Source: Rubrivivax sp. (lineage in GTDB: Bacteria; Pseudomonadota; Gammaproteobacteria; Burkholderiales; Burkholderiaceae_C). From it: a stretch of 49,136 nt of DNA. Below the pieces are notes generated by a model that saw only the letters and a list, made by a program, of their open reading frames with translations, was not told the DNA's origin and did no database searches. The DNA is taken from NCBI GenBank assembly GCA_030680415.1, contig JAUXVE010000020.1, positions 1-49,136 of the forward strand. The letters run 5' to 3'. The translations under genes were made by a program, and so were the position numbers. How positions within the stretch are numbered: the stretch's first letter is position 1; each line of letters starts with the position of its first letter. Positions 1 to 8,038 of the stretch are shown here, piece by piece.

Positions 1-28
1 GCGGCCGGCTTGAGCCCTGGAACCGCGG

Positions 29-130
29 GTATTACCCCCTCTCCCACTTGTGGGAGAGGGCTGGGGTGAGGGTCAGGCGTGTCCCTCCCACCCTCACCCC
101 AACCCTCTCCCGCCCAGGCGGGAGAGGGGG
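29..130. repeat. Multi-hairpin intergenic repeat, copy A
   Basis: Three nested inverted repeats lie in a row. A 10 bp stem (37-46 with 51-60, 4 nt loop) comes first, then an 11 bp pair (63-73 with 90-100), then a 12 bp stem (103-114 with 117-128, 2 nt loop). The cores CCCTCTCCC/GGGAGAGGG repeat on both sides. Bases 1-128 match 42802-42929 with one visible difference at base 82, so the duplicated unit includes at least 28 bases before the first hairpin. It resembles REP/BIME-like dispersed palindromes. No transposase is nearby. Confidence 0.85.
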
Positions 131-165
131 CCATTCAGTTCTCATCGGCACAGGTTCCTGGGTAG

Positions 166-237
166 GCGCTGACGGTGCGCGCCACGCGCAGCGCGCTGGC
201 CAAGCTGGACGTGGACGCGGAGCTGCTGCTGAGCTGA
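166..237 (+). other. Possible 3' remnant of an unknown gene
   Basis: Between repeat copies A and B one plus-strand frame reads ALTVRATRSALAKLDVDAEL and then LLLS before a TGA at 235-237. The same frame is closed by a TAG at 163-165, and no start codon or ribosome binding site fits. The amphipathic, protein-like tail looks like the end of a gene whose body is lost, but I do not recognise the family and it may be chance. The rest of 131-315 holds only a half-copy of the repeat arm near 250-270. Confidence 0.2.
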
Positions 238-315
238 CCTGCATTCACCCTCGTCCGCTGGCGGGAGAGACCCTTGCGCCGCTTGGCGGCGCTGGCTTGT
301 GACCAGGAACCGCGG

Positions 316-423
316 GTATTGCCCCCTCTCCCACTTGTGGGAGAGGGTTGGGGTGAGGGTCGTCCGTGCCCCTCCCACCCTCACCCCAGCCCTCTCCCGC
401 CCGGGCGGGAGAGGGGGCAATAC
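316..423. repeat. Multi-hairpin intergenic repeat, copy B with perfect 17 bp ends
   Basis: Same architecture as copy A. Its outer ends are perfect inverted repeats of 17 bp: GTATTGCCCCCTCTCCC at 316-332 pairs with 407-423. Inside are a 10 bp stem (324-333 with 338-347), the GGGTGAGGG/CCCTCACCC pair and a CCCTCTCCCGCCC/GGGCGGGAGAGGG hairpin. It sits just past the stop codon of the CheB-CheR gene at 448 and could also serve as its transcription end. Confidence 0.85.
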
Positions 424-447
424 GGATGCGGCCGAGAGGCCTCGGGT

Positions 448-3069
448 TCAGCCGCCGCGCAGCCGCGCCTCCAGCTCCTTGGCCGCGGTGATGTCGACGA
501 AGGTGATCACTGCGCCCTGGATCACGTTTTCCGGCGTGCGGTAGGGCATGATGCGCACGGCGTACCAGTGCCCGTCGCGACTGTGGATCTGCCTCTCGGC
601 GATGACCAGGGTGCGCAGCATCTCCTGCACGTCGTCCTGCAGGCCCGGGTATTCGAGCTGGCTCGTCAGGTCGCTCAGCGGGCGGCCGACGTCGCTGTCG
701 CGCAGGGCGATGATCCTGCGCGCCTTCTCGGTGTAGCGCCGCAGTTTGAGCTCCTTGTCCAGGAACAGCGTCGCGATGTCGGTGCTGTTGAGCAGGTTGT
801 GCATGTCGCTCTGCGCCAGCGCCAGGTCGTCGAGCTTGCTCTGCAGTTCGGCATTCACCGCGTGCAACTCCTCGTTCATCGACTGCATTTCCTCCTTCGA
901 GCTGGTCAGCTCCTCGTTGGTGGACTGCAGCTCTTCGTTGCTGCTCTGCAGTTCCTCGTTGGCGGCCTGCAGTTCCTCCTGCGATGCGCGCATCTCCTCG
1001 CGCAGCGCCTGCGCCTCCTCGCGCGCGCGCTCCAGCTCGGCTTCCAGCTCGCCGTGCACGACGCTGCTGCGGCGGCGCCGGCTCCGCGGCGGCACGGCTG
1101 CCACCTCGCGAAACACGATCAGCAGCAGGCCCTGCAGGGCCGCGGGCTCGTCCAGCGCACGCACGCTGATGTCGACGGCGCGCGGCGGGCCGTCGCCGTC
1201 CACCGGCAGGGCATGCAGTTCGACCGCGTCCTTGCGGCTCACGGCCTGTCGCAGCGCACCGTCCAGCGGCCCGCGCAGGCCTTCGCGGGCCATGACGTGG
1301 ATGTTCCAGTTGGCCTTGCCGGCAGCGGGCTCAAGGTAGCGGCCGGTGTGCCCACTGATGTAGACGATGTCGCCACGGTCGTTCACCAGCACTGCCGGCG
1401 GCGCCAGTTCCTGCAGCAGCAGGCGGTCGGCCAGGGCCTGCAGGCCGGTCGGCTGCGGGGTCGGGTCTTCAGGCACGGGCGGCTCCTTGGGTGCGGGCGC
1501 GGCCAGCCAGGCGGCGCGCGGGGGAAAGTCGGGCGCGGCGCCGGGGCGCGTGTTCTCGCGCCGCCGGTACAGGCGCTGCCTGGGTTCGAGCGGCTCGAAC
1601 AGTTCGTCGTGGCGGCCCACGGTCTCCGAACTGCCCAGCAGCAGCACGCCACCTGGCCGCAGGCTGTAGTGGAACAAGGGCAGCAGCCGCCTTTGCAGCG
1701 GCGCGGCGAGGTAGATCAGCAGATTGCGGCAGCTCAGCAGGTCGAGCTTGGTGAAGGGCGGATCGACGATCACGTCGTGCTGCGCGAAGACGATCGTTTC
1801 GCGGATCGACTTGGCGATGCGCCAGCCGCCGTCCTGCGCGACGAAGAAGCGCGCCAGCCGCTCGGCGGACACCTCGCCGGCGATCGACGGCGGGTAGACG
1901 CCGCGGCGCGCCACTTCGATGGCGTCGCGGCTGAGGTCGGTGGCGAAGATCTGCAGCGTGCTGTGGGCATGCCCCGGCAGGGCGGCCACGACCTCGCGGA
2001 ACAGCATCGCCAGCGTGTAGGCCTCTTCGCCGGTGGAGCAGCCCGCCACCCAGGCGCGCATGCGCCAGCCGTCGGCTTGCGCCGCCAGCAGCTGCGGCAG
2101 CACCTCGTCCTTGACGCACTGCCAGACCGCGCGGTCGCGGAAGAACCCGGTGACGCCGATCAACAGTTCCTTGCACAGCAGGTCCACCTCCTGCGGGTTG
2201 GCACGCAGCATCTGCGCGTAGGCCTGCAGCGAAGGCAGGCGATGCACGCCCATGCGGCGCTCGATGCGCCGCAGCAGCGTGCTGTGCTTGTAGAGCAGGA
2301 AGTCGTGCTTGCCGCCTGCACGCAGCAGTTGCACGATCTCGATCAGACCGTCGGTGCTGTCGAGCGTCGCTGTCGCGGCTGGCGGCACCGCACCGGCTGC
2401 GGCGTCGAGCGCGGCGTCCGCTTCCGCGCCGGGGGCCGGCACGGTCGCATCGCGGGCCAGCGCGGCGAGCATGCGGCGCGGCATCTCGCCGGGCGCACAG
2501 ACGATGTCCACGCAGCCGGCGGCCAGCGCGCTGCGCGGCATCGAATCGAACTGCGCCGTCTCCGGGGCCTGCGCCAGCGTCAGCCCGCCGGCGGCCCGGA
2601 TCGCCTTCAGGCCCGCCGTGCCGTCGGACCCCATGCCCGAGAGCACCACGCCCACGGCCTGGCCGCGCTGTTCGCTGGCGATCGATTCGAACAACTCGTC
2701 GATCGGCCGGCGCAGACCGCGCGGCTGCTCCGGCGTCGCCAGGTGCAGGGTGCCGCTGGCCAGCGTCAGCGCCTTGTTGGGCGGGATCACGTAGACGGCA
2801 TCGGCCTCGATGCGCAGTCGCTCGGTGGCTTCCCTGACCGGCATGCGTGTCGTGCGCTGCAGCAGCTGCGCCAGCATCGCCTTTTGCGTCGGGTCGAGGT
2901 GCTGCACCACGAGGTAGGCCAGGCCGCTGGACGGCGGCACCTGGGCCAGGAACTGCTCCAGCGCCTGCAGGCCGCCGGCCGACGCGCCGATGCCGACCAC
3001 GCGCACGGCCGCCGGCACCGCCGCGTCCTGGGCGGGGGGCGCGGCTTGGGCTGGCGGCATCGCCGACAA
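448..3069 (-). CDS. CheB-CheR-PAS hybrid chemotaxis-type signalling protein
   Basis: This 873-residue protein joins a CheB methylesterase, a CheR methyltransferase, a long coiled coil and a PAS domain. The CheB part (about 20-200) shows GIGASAGG with Ser30, VVQHLDP with His57 and GMGSDGTAG with Asp149. The CheR part (about 230-490) has the SAM-binding WVAGCSTGEEAYTLA. Residues about 690-770 are heptads of the EELQ(A/S)(A/S/T)NEEL type, followed by a PAS domain. Such hybrids usually act outside classical flagellar chemotaxis as sensory or regulatory proteins. It is the last gene of an operon with the kinase and response regulator upstream. There is no separate CheB receiver domain, so control probably comes through PAS or partners. 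The start is either TTG at 3069 or ATG at 3060; neither has a clear ribosome binding site. Confidence 0.93.
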   Translation of the reverse strand: MSAMPPAQAAPPAQDAAVPAAVRVVGIGASAGGLQALEQFLAQVPPSSGLAYLVVQHLDPTQKAMLAQLLQRTTRMPVREATERLRIEADAVYVIPPNKALTLASGTLHLATPEQPRGLRRPIDELFESIASEQRGQAVGVVLSGMGSDGTAGLKAIRAAGGLTLAQAPETAQFDSMPRSALAAGCVDIVCAPGEMPRRMLAALARDATVPAPGAEADAALDAAAGAVPPAATATLDSTDGLIEIVQLLRAGGKHDFLLYKHSTLLRRIERRMGVHRLPSLQAYAQMLRANPQEVDLLCKELLIGVTGFFRDRAVWQCVKDEVLPQLLAAQADGWRMRAWVAGCSTGEEAYTLAMLFREVVAALPGHAHSTLQIFATDLSRDAIEVARRGVYPPSIAGEVSAERLARFFVAQDGGWRIAKSIRETIVFAQHDVIVDPPFTKLDLLSCRNLLIYLAAPLQRRLLPLFHYSLRPGGVLLLGSSETVGRHDELFEPLEPRQRLYRRRENTRPGAAPDFPPRAAWLAAPAPKEPPVPEDPTPQPTGLQALADRLLLQELAPPAVLVNDRGDIVYISGHTGRYLEPAAGKANWNIHVMAREGLRGPLDGALRQAVSRKDAVELHALPVDGDGPPRAVDISVRALDEPAALQGLLLIVFREVAAVPPRSRRRRSSVVHGELEAELERAREEAQALREEMRASQEELQAANEELQSSNEELQSTNEELTSSKEEMQSMNEELHAVNAELQSKLDDLALAQSDMHNLLNSTDIATLFLDKELKLRRYTEKARRIIALRDSDVGRPLSDLTSQLEYPGLQDDVQEMLRTLVIAERQIHSRDGHWYAVRIMPYRTPENVIQGAVITFVDITAAKELEARLRGG

Positions 3070-3105
3070 ATGTAGCGCCGGCCGCCGGCAGCGACGCGGG
3101 ACTGC

Positions 3106-3834
3106 TCAGCCGAGCGTGCCCGGGCTGGTGCTGGCGGGCCAGTCCGCCGGGTCGTCGGGCCAGGCGGCCGGCGGGTTCTCGCCGTGCAGCCGGTGTTCCA
3201 TGGCGTAGCGGACGAGCGCCGCGGTGCTCGTGAGCTGCAGCTTTTCCATGATGCGCGTCTTGTGCGTGCTGATGGTCTTGACCGACAGGTGCAGCGCGCT
3301 GGCGATGTCGGTCGAACGCTGGCCGGCGACGATGCGGCGCAGCACCTCGAGTTCGCGGTTCGACAGCTGGGCGTGGCGCGGCACCTCGACGCTGCCGTTG
3401 AGCTGCTGCACCACGCGCTCGGCCAGGGTGGTGGTGACATAGGCGCCGCCGCGCAGCACCTTGTGCACGGCCAGGACCAGTTCCTCGGCGGCGCTGTCCT
3501 TGGTGACATAGCCGTTGGCACCGGCCTTGAAGGCGCGCAGCGCGTACTCCTCCTCGGCGTGCATGCTCAGCACCAGCACCGGCAGGGGCGGGAACTCGAC
3601 GCGGATGCGCCGGATGAGTTCGAGCCCGCTCATGCCGGGCATCGACAGGTCGACGATGGCGAGGTCGAAGCGGGCGCGCCGCAGGCTGTCCAGGGCCCGG
3701 AAACCCGAGCCCTCCTCGGTGATGTCCCAGCCTTCGCCGGTGCCCTCGAGCACGCGCTTGAGGCCTTCGCGAACGATCGTGTGGTCGTCCACCAGCAGCA
3801 GGCGAACGGCGGGCGGGCTCGGGCCGGTGTTCAT
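3106..3834 (-). CDS. NarL/LuxR-family response regulator
   Basis: 242 residues. The N-terminal receiver carries LLLVDDHTIVREG (acidic pocket), the phospho-acceptor Asp in AIVDLSMPGMSG and the conserved Lys in YVTKDSA. The C-terminal half has a LuxR-type helix-turn-helix, LSNRELEVLRRIVAG followed by IASALHLSVKTISTHKTRI. About 25 extra residues rich in Pro, Ala and Asp follow the DNA-binding domain. The ATG overlaps the stop of the upstream kinase gene (ATGA, 3831-3834), so the two are translationally coupled and form a cognate pair. The likely targets include its own operon, given the palindrome at 5343-5361. Confidence 0.96.
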   Translation of the reverse strand: MNTGPSPPAVRLLLVDDHTIVREGLKRVLEGTGEGWDITEEGSGFRALDSLRRARFDLAIVDLSMPGMSGLELIRRIRVEFPPLPVLVLSMHAEEEYALRAFKAGANGYVTKDSAAEELVLAVHKVLRGGAYVTTTLAERVVQQLNGSVEVPRHAQLSNRELEVLRRIVAGQRSTDIASALHLSVKTISTHKTRIMEKLQLTSTAALVRYAMEHRLHGENPPAAWPDDPADWPASTSPGTLG

Positions 3835-5336
3835 GGTGCCGGGGGCCGGTCGCCGGCGTCGCCGATGTGGGCGGGCCCGGCCAGCGGCAGGTAGACCGTG
3901 AGGCGGCCGCCGCCGCCCGGCGGATTGTCGACCTCGATCCGGCCGCCCAGCATGTAGGCCCGTTCGCGGATGCCCAGCAGGCCGTAGCGGCCGTCCTGCT
4001 GCGCCGATGGATCGGGAAAACCGACGCCGTTGTCGCGCACGCTCAGCACCAGCTCCGTGCCCTGCTGGCGCATCTCGATGGACACGTCGGTGGCGCGGGC
4101 GTGCCGCGCGACGTTGGTCAGTGCCTCCTGCACCATGCGGTACAGCGCGATGGCCGCACCTTCGCTCAAGGGCGGATCTTCTTCGCCCAGCCGCACGGTG
4201 ATCTCGATACCGATGCGGCGCGCCGCGTCGCGTGCCAGCCACTCGATGGCCGCGTTGAGGCCCAGGTCGTCGAGCATCATCGGTCGCAGGTCGGCGGCGA
4301 TGCGGCGCACCGCGGCCACGGTGTCGTCGATCATGTCCAGCATATTGGCCACGCGCCCGTCGTACGAGCGCCGCGCGGCGGCCGGCCCCAGGCTGGACAG
4401 CTCCATCTTCAGGGCCGTCAGGCGCTGGCCGAGTTCGTCGTGCAGTTCGCGCGCGATGCGGCGGCGCTCTTCCTCGCGCGCCTCCACCACGTTGGCCGAC
4501 AGGTGGCGCAGTTCCTCGCGGTGGCGGGCCTCTTGGCGCGCCTGCCGCCGGCGTTGCGTGATGTCGGTGATGACCATCTGCACGACCGCGTCGCCGTGGT
4601 CCGGCAGCGCTGCCGAGGCGATCTCGACCTCGCGCCACTCGCCGTCGAAGCGGGCAATGGCGCCGCAGACCACCGGGGCTGCCGCCTCGCCGGCAATGGC
4701 GCTCGAGACCTGTGAACGCAACTCGTCGTGCGAATCGGGGTGCAGCAGCGTGTAGATCGAGCGCCCGACGAGGCTATCGCCCTGATGCACCCCGAACAGC
4801 TCCAAGGCCGCGCGGTTGGCGTAGGCGACATGGTCGCCTTCGCTGATCCACATCGCCACCGGTGCCATTTCGAGAACGGTGCGGAAGCGCCGCGTCAGCG
4901 CGGCCACTTCTTCGTGCAGGTCGCGTTCCTGGCTGAGGTCGCGCAGCAGCGCCACGAAGAACGGCCGCGGCTGGCCGCCGACGGCCAGTTCGATGCGCGA
5001 GATCGTGGCCTCGGCCGGGAACTCCTGCCCGTCCGAGCGCAGGCCGGTGACGGCGCCGCGCCGGCCCATCACGCGCTCGATCACGCCCGAGACCTGGAAC
5101 TGCTGCACATGGCGTTCATGGGCGGCACGCAGCGCTTGGGGAATCAGGCTCGACAGGGGCCGGCCGAGCGCGGCGGAAGACGTGCACCGGAACATGCGCT
5201 GCGCCGCCGGGTTGAGGGCGACGATGCACTGCTGCTGGTCGACGACGACGATCGCCTCGCGTGCAGCCTTGGCGATGACGCCGAGCGGCGTCTCGAACAG
5301 GCTGGCGGCAAGGCCCGGCGGCGTGGGTTCGGTCAT
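3831..5336 (-). CDS. PAS-PAS sensor histidine kinase (HisKA_3 type)
   Basis: 501 residues with no obvious membrane segment, so it is probably a soluble sensor. Two PAS domains (about 20-135 and 150-262) precede a HisKA_3 dimerisation domain with RRRIARELHDELGQR; the phospho-accepting His is about residue 299. A HATPase_c domain follows (about 395-490) with VRDNGVGFPDP (G1 box) and GRYGLLGIRERA. This is the NarX/DegS-like kinase class that pairs with LuxR-type regulators, as it does here by a 4 bp gene overlap. The signal is unknown. The PAS domains show no visible haem-binding His or flavin Cys that I can assign. The ATG lies six bases downstream of a perfect palindrome. Confidence 0.94.
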   Translation of the reverse strand: MTEPTPPGLAASLFETPLGVIAKAAREAIVVVDQQQCIVALNPAAQRMFRCTSSAALGRPLSSLIPQALRAAHERHVQQFQVSGVIERVMGRRGAVTGLRSDGQEFPAEATISRIELAVGGQPRPFFVALLRDLSQERDLHEEVAALTRRFRTVLEMAPVAMWISEGDHVAYANRAALELFGVHQGDSLVGRSIYTLLHPDSHDELRSQVSSAIAGEAAAPVVCGAIARFDGEWREVEIASAALPDHGDAVVQMVITDITQRRRQARQEARHREELRHLSANVVEAREEERRRIARELHDELGQRLTALKMELSSLGPAAARRSYDGRVANMLDMIDDTVAAVRRIAADLRPMMLDDLGLNAAIEWLARDAARRIGIEITVRLGEEDPPLSEGAAIALYRMVQEALTNVARHARATDVSIEMRQQGTELVLSVRDNGVGFPDPSAQQDGRYGLLGIRERAYMLGGRIEVDNPPGGGGRLTVYLPLAGPAHIGDAGDRPPAP

Positions 5337-5342
5337 GAAATG

Positions 5343-5361
5343 GAATCCGTGGCACGGATTC
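5343..5361. promoter_or_regulatory. 19 bp palindrome at the kinase operon start
   Basis: GAATCCGTG-G-CACGGATTC is a perfect 9+1+9 inverted repeat ending six bases before the kinase ATG (5336). On the minus strand it covers the spot where a ribosome binding site would lie, so a bound regulator, or an RNA hairpin, would block expression. A NarL/LuxR-type dimer site for the response regulator is the natural guess. Confidence 0.55.
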
Positions 5362-5396
5362 TAGGGCGTGGGCCGTGACGGGCCCGGGCCGTTGCG

Positions 5397-5487
5397 GGCA
5401 TGGCTTGTGGGCCTGAGCCATGCCTTGTGCGTACCTGCATCATCTGCAGGTCATGGTGAGCCTGGGTGAAGGTCATCCACGCTCACC
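5397..5487. terminator. Three short hairpins between the CBS gene and kinase operon
   Basis: Inverted repeats occur at 5397-5405/5416-5424 (GGCATGGCT with AGCCATGCC, 10 nt loop), 5433-5439/5445-5451 (ACCTGCA with TGCAGGT) and 5455-5461/5481-5487 (GGTGAGC with GCTCACC). None is followed by a T run. They lie downstream of the CBS gene (stop at 5501) and upstream of the kinase promoter, so they may end or attenuate transcription of the BON-CBS unit. Confidence 0.4.
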
Positions 5488-5500
5488 GAGGCGAACAGCA

Positions 5501-5962
5501 TCAAGGCCGGATCTTGCGCTCGCGCAGCTGCCCGGCCTCGATGGCCAGCACCATGGCGCGCAGTTGCTCGGCCACGATCCCCAGCAGGTCGTCCAGCGTC
5601 ACCAGGCCCAGCAATGCGCGGTCGGGCGTGGTGATCGGGATCCGGCGCAGCCCCTTGCGCCGCATCAGTCCGAGCAGGTCCATCACCGAGTCCTGCTCGA
5701 GCGCGGTCACGACGTCGGCCGTCATCACGTCCTCGACACACAGCGTGGCGGGGTCGACCTCCTGTGCGATGACGGCGGTGACGATGTCGCGGTCGGTCAG
5801 GAGTCCCACCACCAGGCGGCCGGCGTCCGCTTCGTCGACCACGACGACGCAACCGACATGGTGGTCGCGCATCAACTGCGCCGCCGCCACCAGCGTCATG
5901 TCGCGGGTGGCTATCGTGACGATGCGGTTGCAGACGTCGCCTGCGTTCAGCTTCTCGCCCAT
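5501..5962 (-). CDS. CBS-domain pair protein
   Basis: 153 residues made almost entirely of two CBS motifs (about 12-75 and 80-140). Diagnostic parts are GCVVVVDEADAGRLVVGLLT-DRD in the first and RRIPITTPDRALLGLVTLDD in the second. Stand-alone CBS pairs bind adenosyl ligands (AMP, ATP, SAM) and tune partner proteins; the partner here is not evident. The ATG at 5962 was chosen because GGAGAGG lies just before it; an ATG eight codons earlier lacks that. It follows the BON gene by 64 bp on the same strand and probably shares its transcript. Confidence 0.93.
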   Translation of the reverse strand: MGEKLNAGDVCNRIVTIATRDMTLVAAAQLMRDHHVGCVVVVDEADAGRLVVGLLTDRDIVTAVIAQEVDPATLCVEDVMTADVVTALEQDSVMDLLGLMRRKGLRRIPITTPDRALLGLVTLDDLLGIVAEQLRAMVLAIEAGQLRERKIRP

Positions 5963-6026
5963 GACCTCTCCTCGTTGGACCGCCACCCATGCCCCGGCAC
6001 GATGCCGGCGCGCGCGTGGCGGCAGT

Positions 6027-6680
6027 TCAGCCTTCGACGCTCAGCCGGTTGACCACCTGCGTGATGCCCGGCGCCGACCAGGCCGCGCCCTGCGCCGCGG
6101 TGCGCTCGGCCCAGGAATGGACCTTGCCGGTCAGTGTGACGACCGAGCCGCTGACGGTGACCTCGATGTTCTTGGCCTCCCGCTCGGCCTGGCGCGCCAG
6201 CGCGTCGCGGATGCGGGACGAGAGGTTGGCCGGTGTCGTCTTCACCTTCAGCGTGATGCCGTTGGAAAGGCCGACGACTCCGGTCAGCGCGCGCACGGCC
6301 TTCTCGGCGCTGACGCGCTGAAATTCCCAGTCGGCCTCGCCGCTGAGCGTGACCCAGCCCTTTTCGACCTTGACCCGGACGCGGTCCTCGGGCACGAGCG
6401 CATGCCACTGCAGCGCCGACTCGGCTGCCGCGGCGATGTCGGAGTCGCTGCGCTGGTGGCCGGGGTCGAGCTTGACATCGAGCTCGACGGCCAGTGCCCG
6501 GACACCCTCGACGCGCTGCACTGCGCGCTCGATCGCGTGCTTCTCGGCGTAGGTCTCGAGGTGCCCGGTGAGCGTGACCACACCGTCCTTCACCGCCACG
6601 CCCACGTTCGTGGCGTTGATCGACGGATCCCACTCCAGTTCCGAAGTGATGTCCCTCTTCAACTGTGCGTCGGTTTTCAT
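6027..6680 (-). CDS. BON-domain protein with three BON repeats
   Basis: 217 residues with three successive BON (OsmY-type phospholipid-binding) domains, about 5-70, 78-145 and 148-217. Each has the GVVTLTGHL-, GWVTLSGEA- or SVVTLTGKV-type glycine turn. No signal peptide is visible, so unlike OsmY this one is probably cytoplasmic. An AAAGGAC ribosome binding site precedes the ATG at 6680, inside a purine-rich stretch of GAAAG(G/A)(G/A)C repeats. BON proteins of this kind commonly sit beside USP, CBS and HPF genes in stress clusters, as here. An FNR-like box lies 140 bp upstream. Confidence 0.92.
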   Translation of the reverse strand: MKTDAQLKRDITSELEWDPSINATNVGVAVKDGVVTLTGHLETYAEKHAIERAVQRVEGVRALAVELDVKLDPGHQRSDSDIAAAAESALQWHALVPEDRVRVKVEKGWVTLSGEADWEFQRVSAEKAVRALTGVVGLSNGITLKVKTTPANLSSRIRDALARQAEREAKNIEVTVSGSVVTLTGKVHSWAERTAAQGAAWSAPGITQVVNRLSVEG

Positions 6681-6819
6681 GTTCGTCCTTTCGCTCTTTC
6701 GCCCTTTCGTCGTTTGAGCCACCGAAGCCCCTGCGCCCCTGACTCCGCCGGCAGACTGCCGCACTTGCCAGGCACCTTCGAGGATCGAGGCATGTTCGCG
6801 CCAGCCGCACGCATGGTGA

Positions 6820-6833
6820 TTGAGTGCGCGCAA
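6820..6833. promoter_or_regulatory. FNR/FixK-like box TTGAG-TGCG-CGCAA
   Basis: A 14 bp interrupted palindrome of CRP/FNR-superfamily geometry (TTG-N8-CAA) lies in the divergent region between the BON gene (minus) and the HhH gene (plus). The 18 bases at 6820-6837 are repeated exactly in reverse complement at 9591-9608. A start point 41.5 bp away on the plus side would be near 6868, 28 bases ahead of the GTG at 6896. Confidence 0.5.
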
Positions 6834-6895
6834 TGCGCTATCGCACGCTGGGGCCGATGCTGTGTTCGATGCCGGCGCATTGGGGCAGGGATACC

Positions 6896-7438
6896 GTGAA
6901 CTCGGAAGCAGGCGACAAGGCGTGGATCGCACAGCGGCGGCGCGAAGTGGCCTTGCTGATAGACGCCCAGGGCGACAACCCCTACCGCGCGGCGGCCGTC
7001 GGCGAGATGCTCGCCACCGGTGGCTGGCGTCAGCTCGACCGCTTGCGCGGTGACGCCGACCCCGAGGTGCTGCTGCGCACGGTGCCCCGTGTCGGCGCCG
7101 GCCTGGCGCACCGCCTGCACGACTGGGTGGTGCTGTACGGCGAGGACAAGGACCACGGCGAACGCCGGTACACCGTGGTCACGGCGCAGCGCGGGCCACT
7201 CGCCGGGCGGCGTATCGTGCGCGGTCGGGCATCCCGACCGCGCGCATCCTGCACGCCGATCTCGTCATCATCGGCCTCAGCCTGCCCGACATGGACGGCG
7301 CCCAGGCGCTGCGGGCACTGCGCCAGCAGCCACAGACGCGCCACGTCCGCTGCGTCGTGCTGTCTGCCGACGCGGCAGCCGGCGCCGCCGCCGACGCCAG
7401 CGCCGCGGGCTTCCTGGAGTTCTGGCCCCAGCCGCTGA
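6896..7438 (+). CDS. Helix-hairpin-helix DNA-binding protein, 3' end altered
   Basis: The first ~110 residues look like the small HhH proteins related to the N-terminus of PolX polymerases. ALLIDAQGDNPYRAAAVGEM is the helical entry, and LLRTVPRVGAGLAHRL is the hairpin motif. A conserved tail, TVVTAQRGPLAGRRIVRGR, follows. After about base 7230 the frame becomes low-complexity Arg/Ser/Pro, while a neighbouring frame encodes a receiver fragment, so the true C-terminus is lost or shifted. GTG at 6896 was chosen for the AGGGA five bases upstream; ATGs at 6824 and 6860 are alternatives. A role in DNA repair or binding is inferred only from the fold. Confidence 0.6.
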   Translation: MNSEAGDKAWIAQRRREVALLIDAQGDNPYRAAAVGEMLATGGWRQLDRLRGDADPEVLLRTVPRVGAGLAHRLHDWVVLYGEDKDHGERRYTVVTAQRGPLAGRRIVRGRASRPRASCTPISSSSASACPTWTAPRRCGHCASSHRRATSAASCCLPTRQPAPPPTPAPRASWSSGPSR

Positions 7439-7482
7439 GAGGCGATTTCCTGCGCAGCCGGCTGCGCGCCTTGCTGGGCTGA
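7234..7482 (+). pseudogene. Receiver-domain C-terminal fragment, phosphosite lost
   Basis: In a frame different from the HhH gene the translation ADLVIIGLSLPDMDGAQALR, then VVLSADA and FLEFWPQPL, matches the second half of a receiver domain such as those at the end of hybrid kinases. The phospho-acceptor Asp position reads Gly (VIIGLSL) and the conserved Lys of the KPL motif reads Gln. The first half with the acidic pocket is absent. It has no start of its own and abuts the HhH reading frame, so it is best seen as a decayed tail of another gene. Confidence 0.65.
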
Positions 7483-7492
7483 GCGACGGCGT

Positions 7493-8038
7493 TCAGCCGA
7501 ACCCGTGCTTGCCCAGGCTCACGCGCCTGGCCTGCAGGCCCGGTGCGCCCATCTCGGGGATGAACTGCACGCGGGTGCCGACATCGAGCTTGTCGAATGC
7601 CGTGTCGGCGACGTTGTCGCTGGCGAAGTAGTACTCGCTGCCGTCGGGGGTGCGGATGAAACCATAGGCATCGTCATCGAACAGACGCACCACTTCACCG
7701 TGCAGTGGCACCGGGTGCACCTTCTCCTGCCCGCGGCGCTGGCGCACGTGGTCCTCGAGTTGCCGTTTCATGTCGTCGAAGGCGTCACGCAGCGCGACGT
7801 AGGCGTCTTCGTTGCGCACGCGGTCGACCGTGAGCTCGTGGCCGGGCACCTTCAGGTGCACGGCGACGCCGAAAGGCCGGCCCTGCTGCTGGTGCTTCTG
7901 CAACTCGTCGATGTCGACGCGGCAGGACATGATGTCGGCAGCGAACTGCTCGAGCTTGTGCGCCTTGTCTCGTGCCGCGGCCTCCAGCGCCGGCGACGGC
8001 TCCATGCCGTGGAACACGATCTGCAGTGGGAGTTTCAT
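7493..8038 (-). CDS. HPF/RaiA ribosome-hibernation protein with cold-shock domain
   Basis: 181 residues if translation begins at ATG 8038, which follows AAGGAA at six-base spacing. The N-terminal ~100 residues form an HPF/YfiA (RaiA) domain beginning MKLPLQIVFHGMEPSPALEA, with the basic and acidic helices typical of the family. The C-terminal ~70 residues are a cold-shock-like domain with DAYGFIRTPDGSEYYF and GTRVQF. HPF-CSD proteins bind stalled ribosomes and RNA under stress or low oxygen. The same frame is open back through the CapA gene, so this could also be the C-terminal third of a fusion. It belongs with the stress genes around it. Confidence 0.88.
   Translation of the reverse strand: MKLPLQIVFHGMEPSPALEAAARDKAHKLEQFAADIMSCRVDIDELQKHQQQGRPFGVAVHLKVPGHELTVDRVRNEDAYVALRDAFDDMKRQLEDHVRQRRGQEKVHPVPLHGEVVRLFDDDAYGFIRTPDGSEYYFASDNVADTAFDKLDVGTRVQFIPEMGAPGLQARRVSLGKHGFG

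Noticed and set aside
274..3075. A 933-residue plus-strand open frame opposite the CheB-CheR gene.
   Set aside because: It is rich in His, Arg, Gln and Leu without domain character, typical of the antisense of a GC-rich gene; the minus strand encodes complete CheB and CheR domains.
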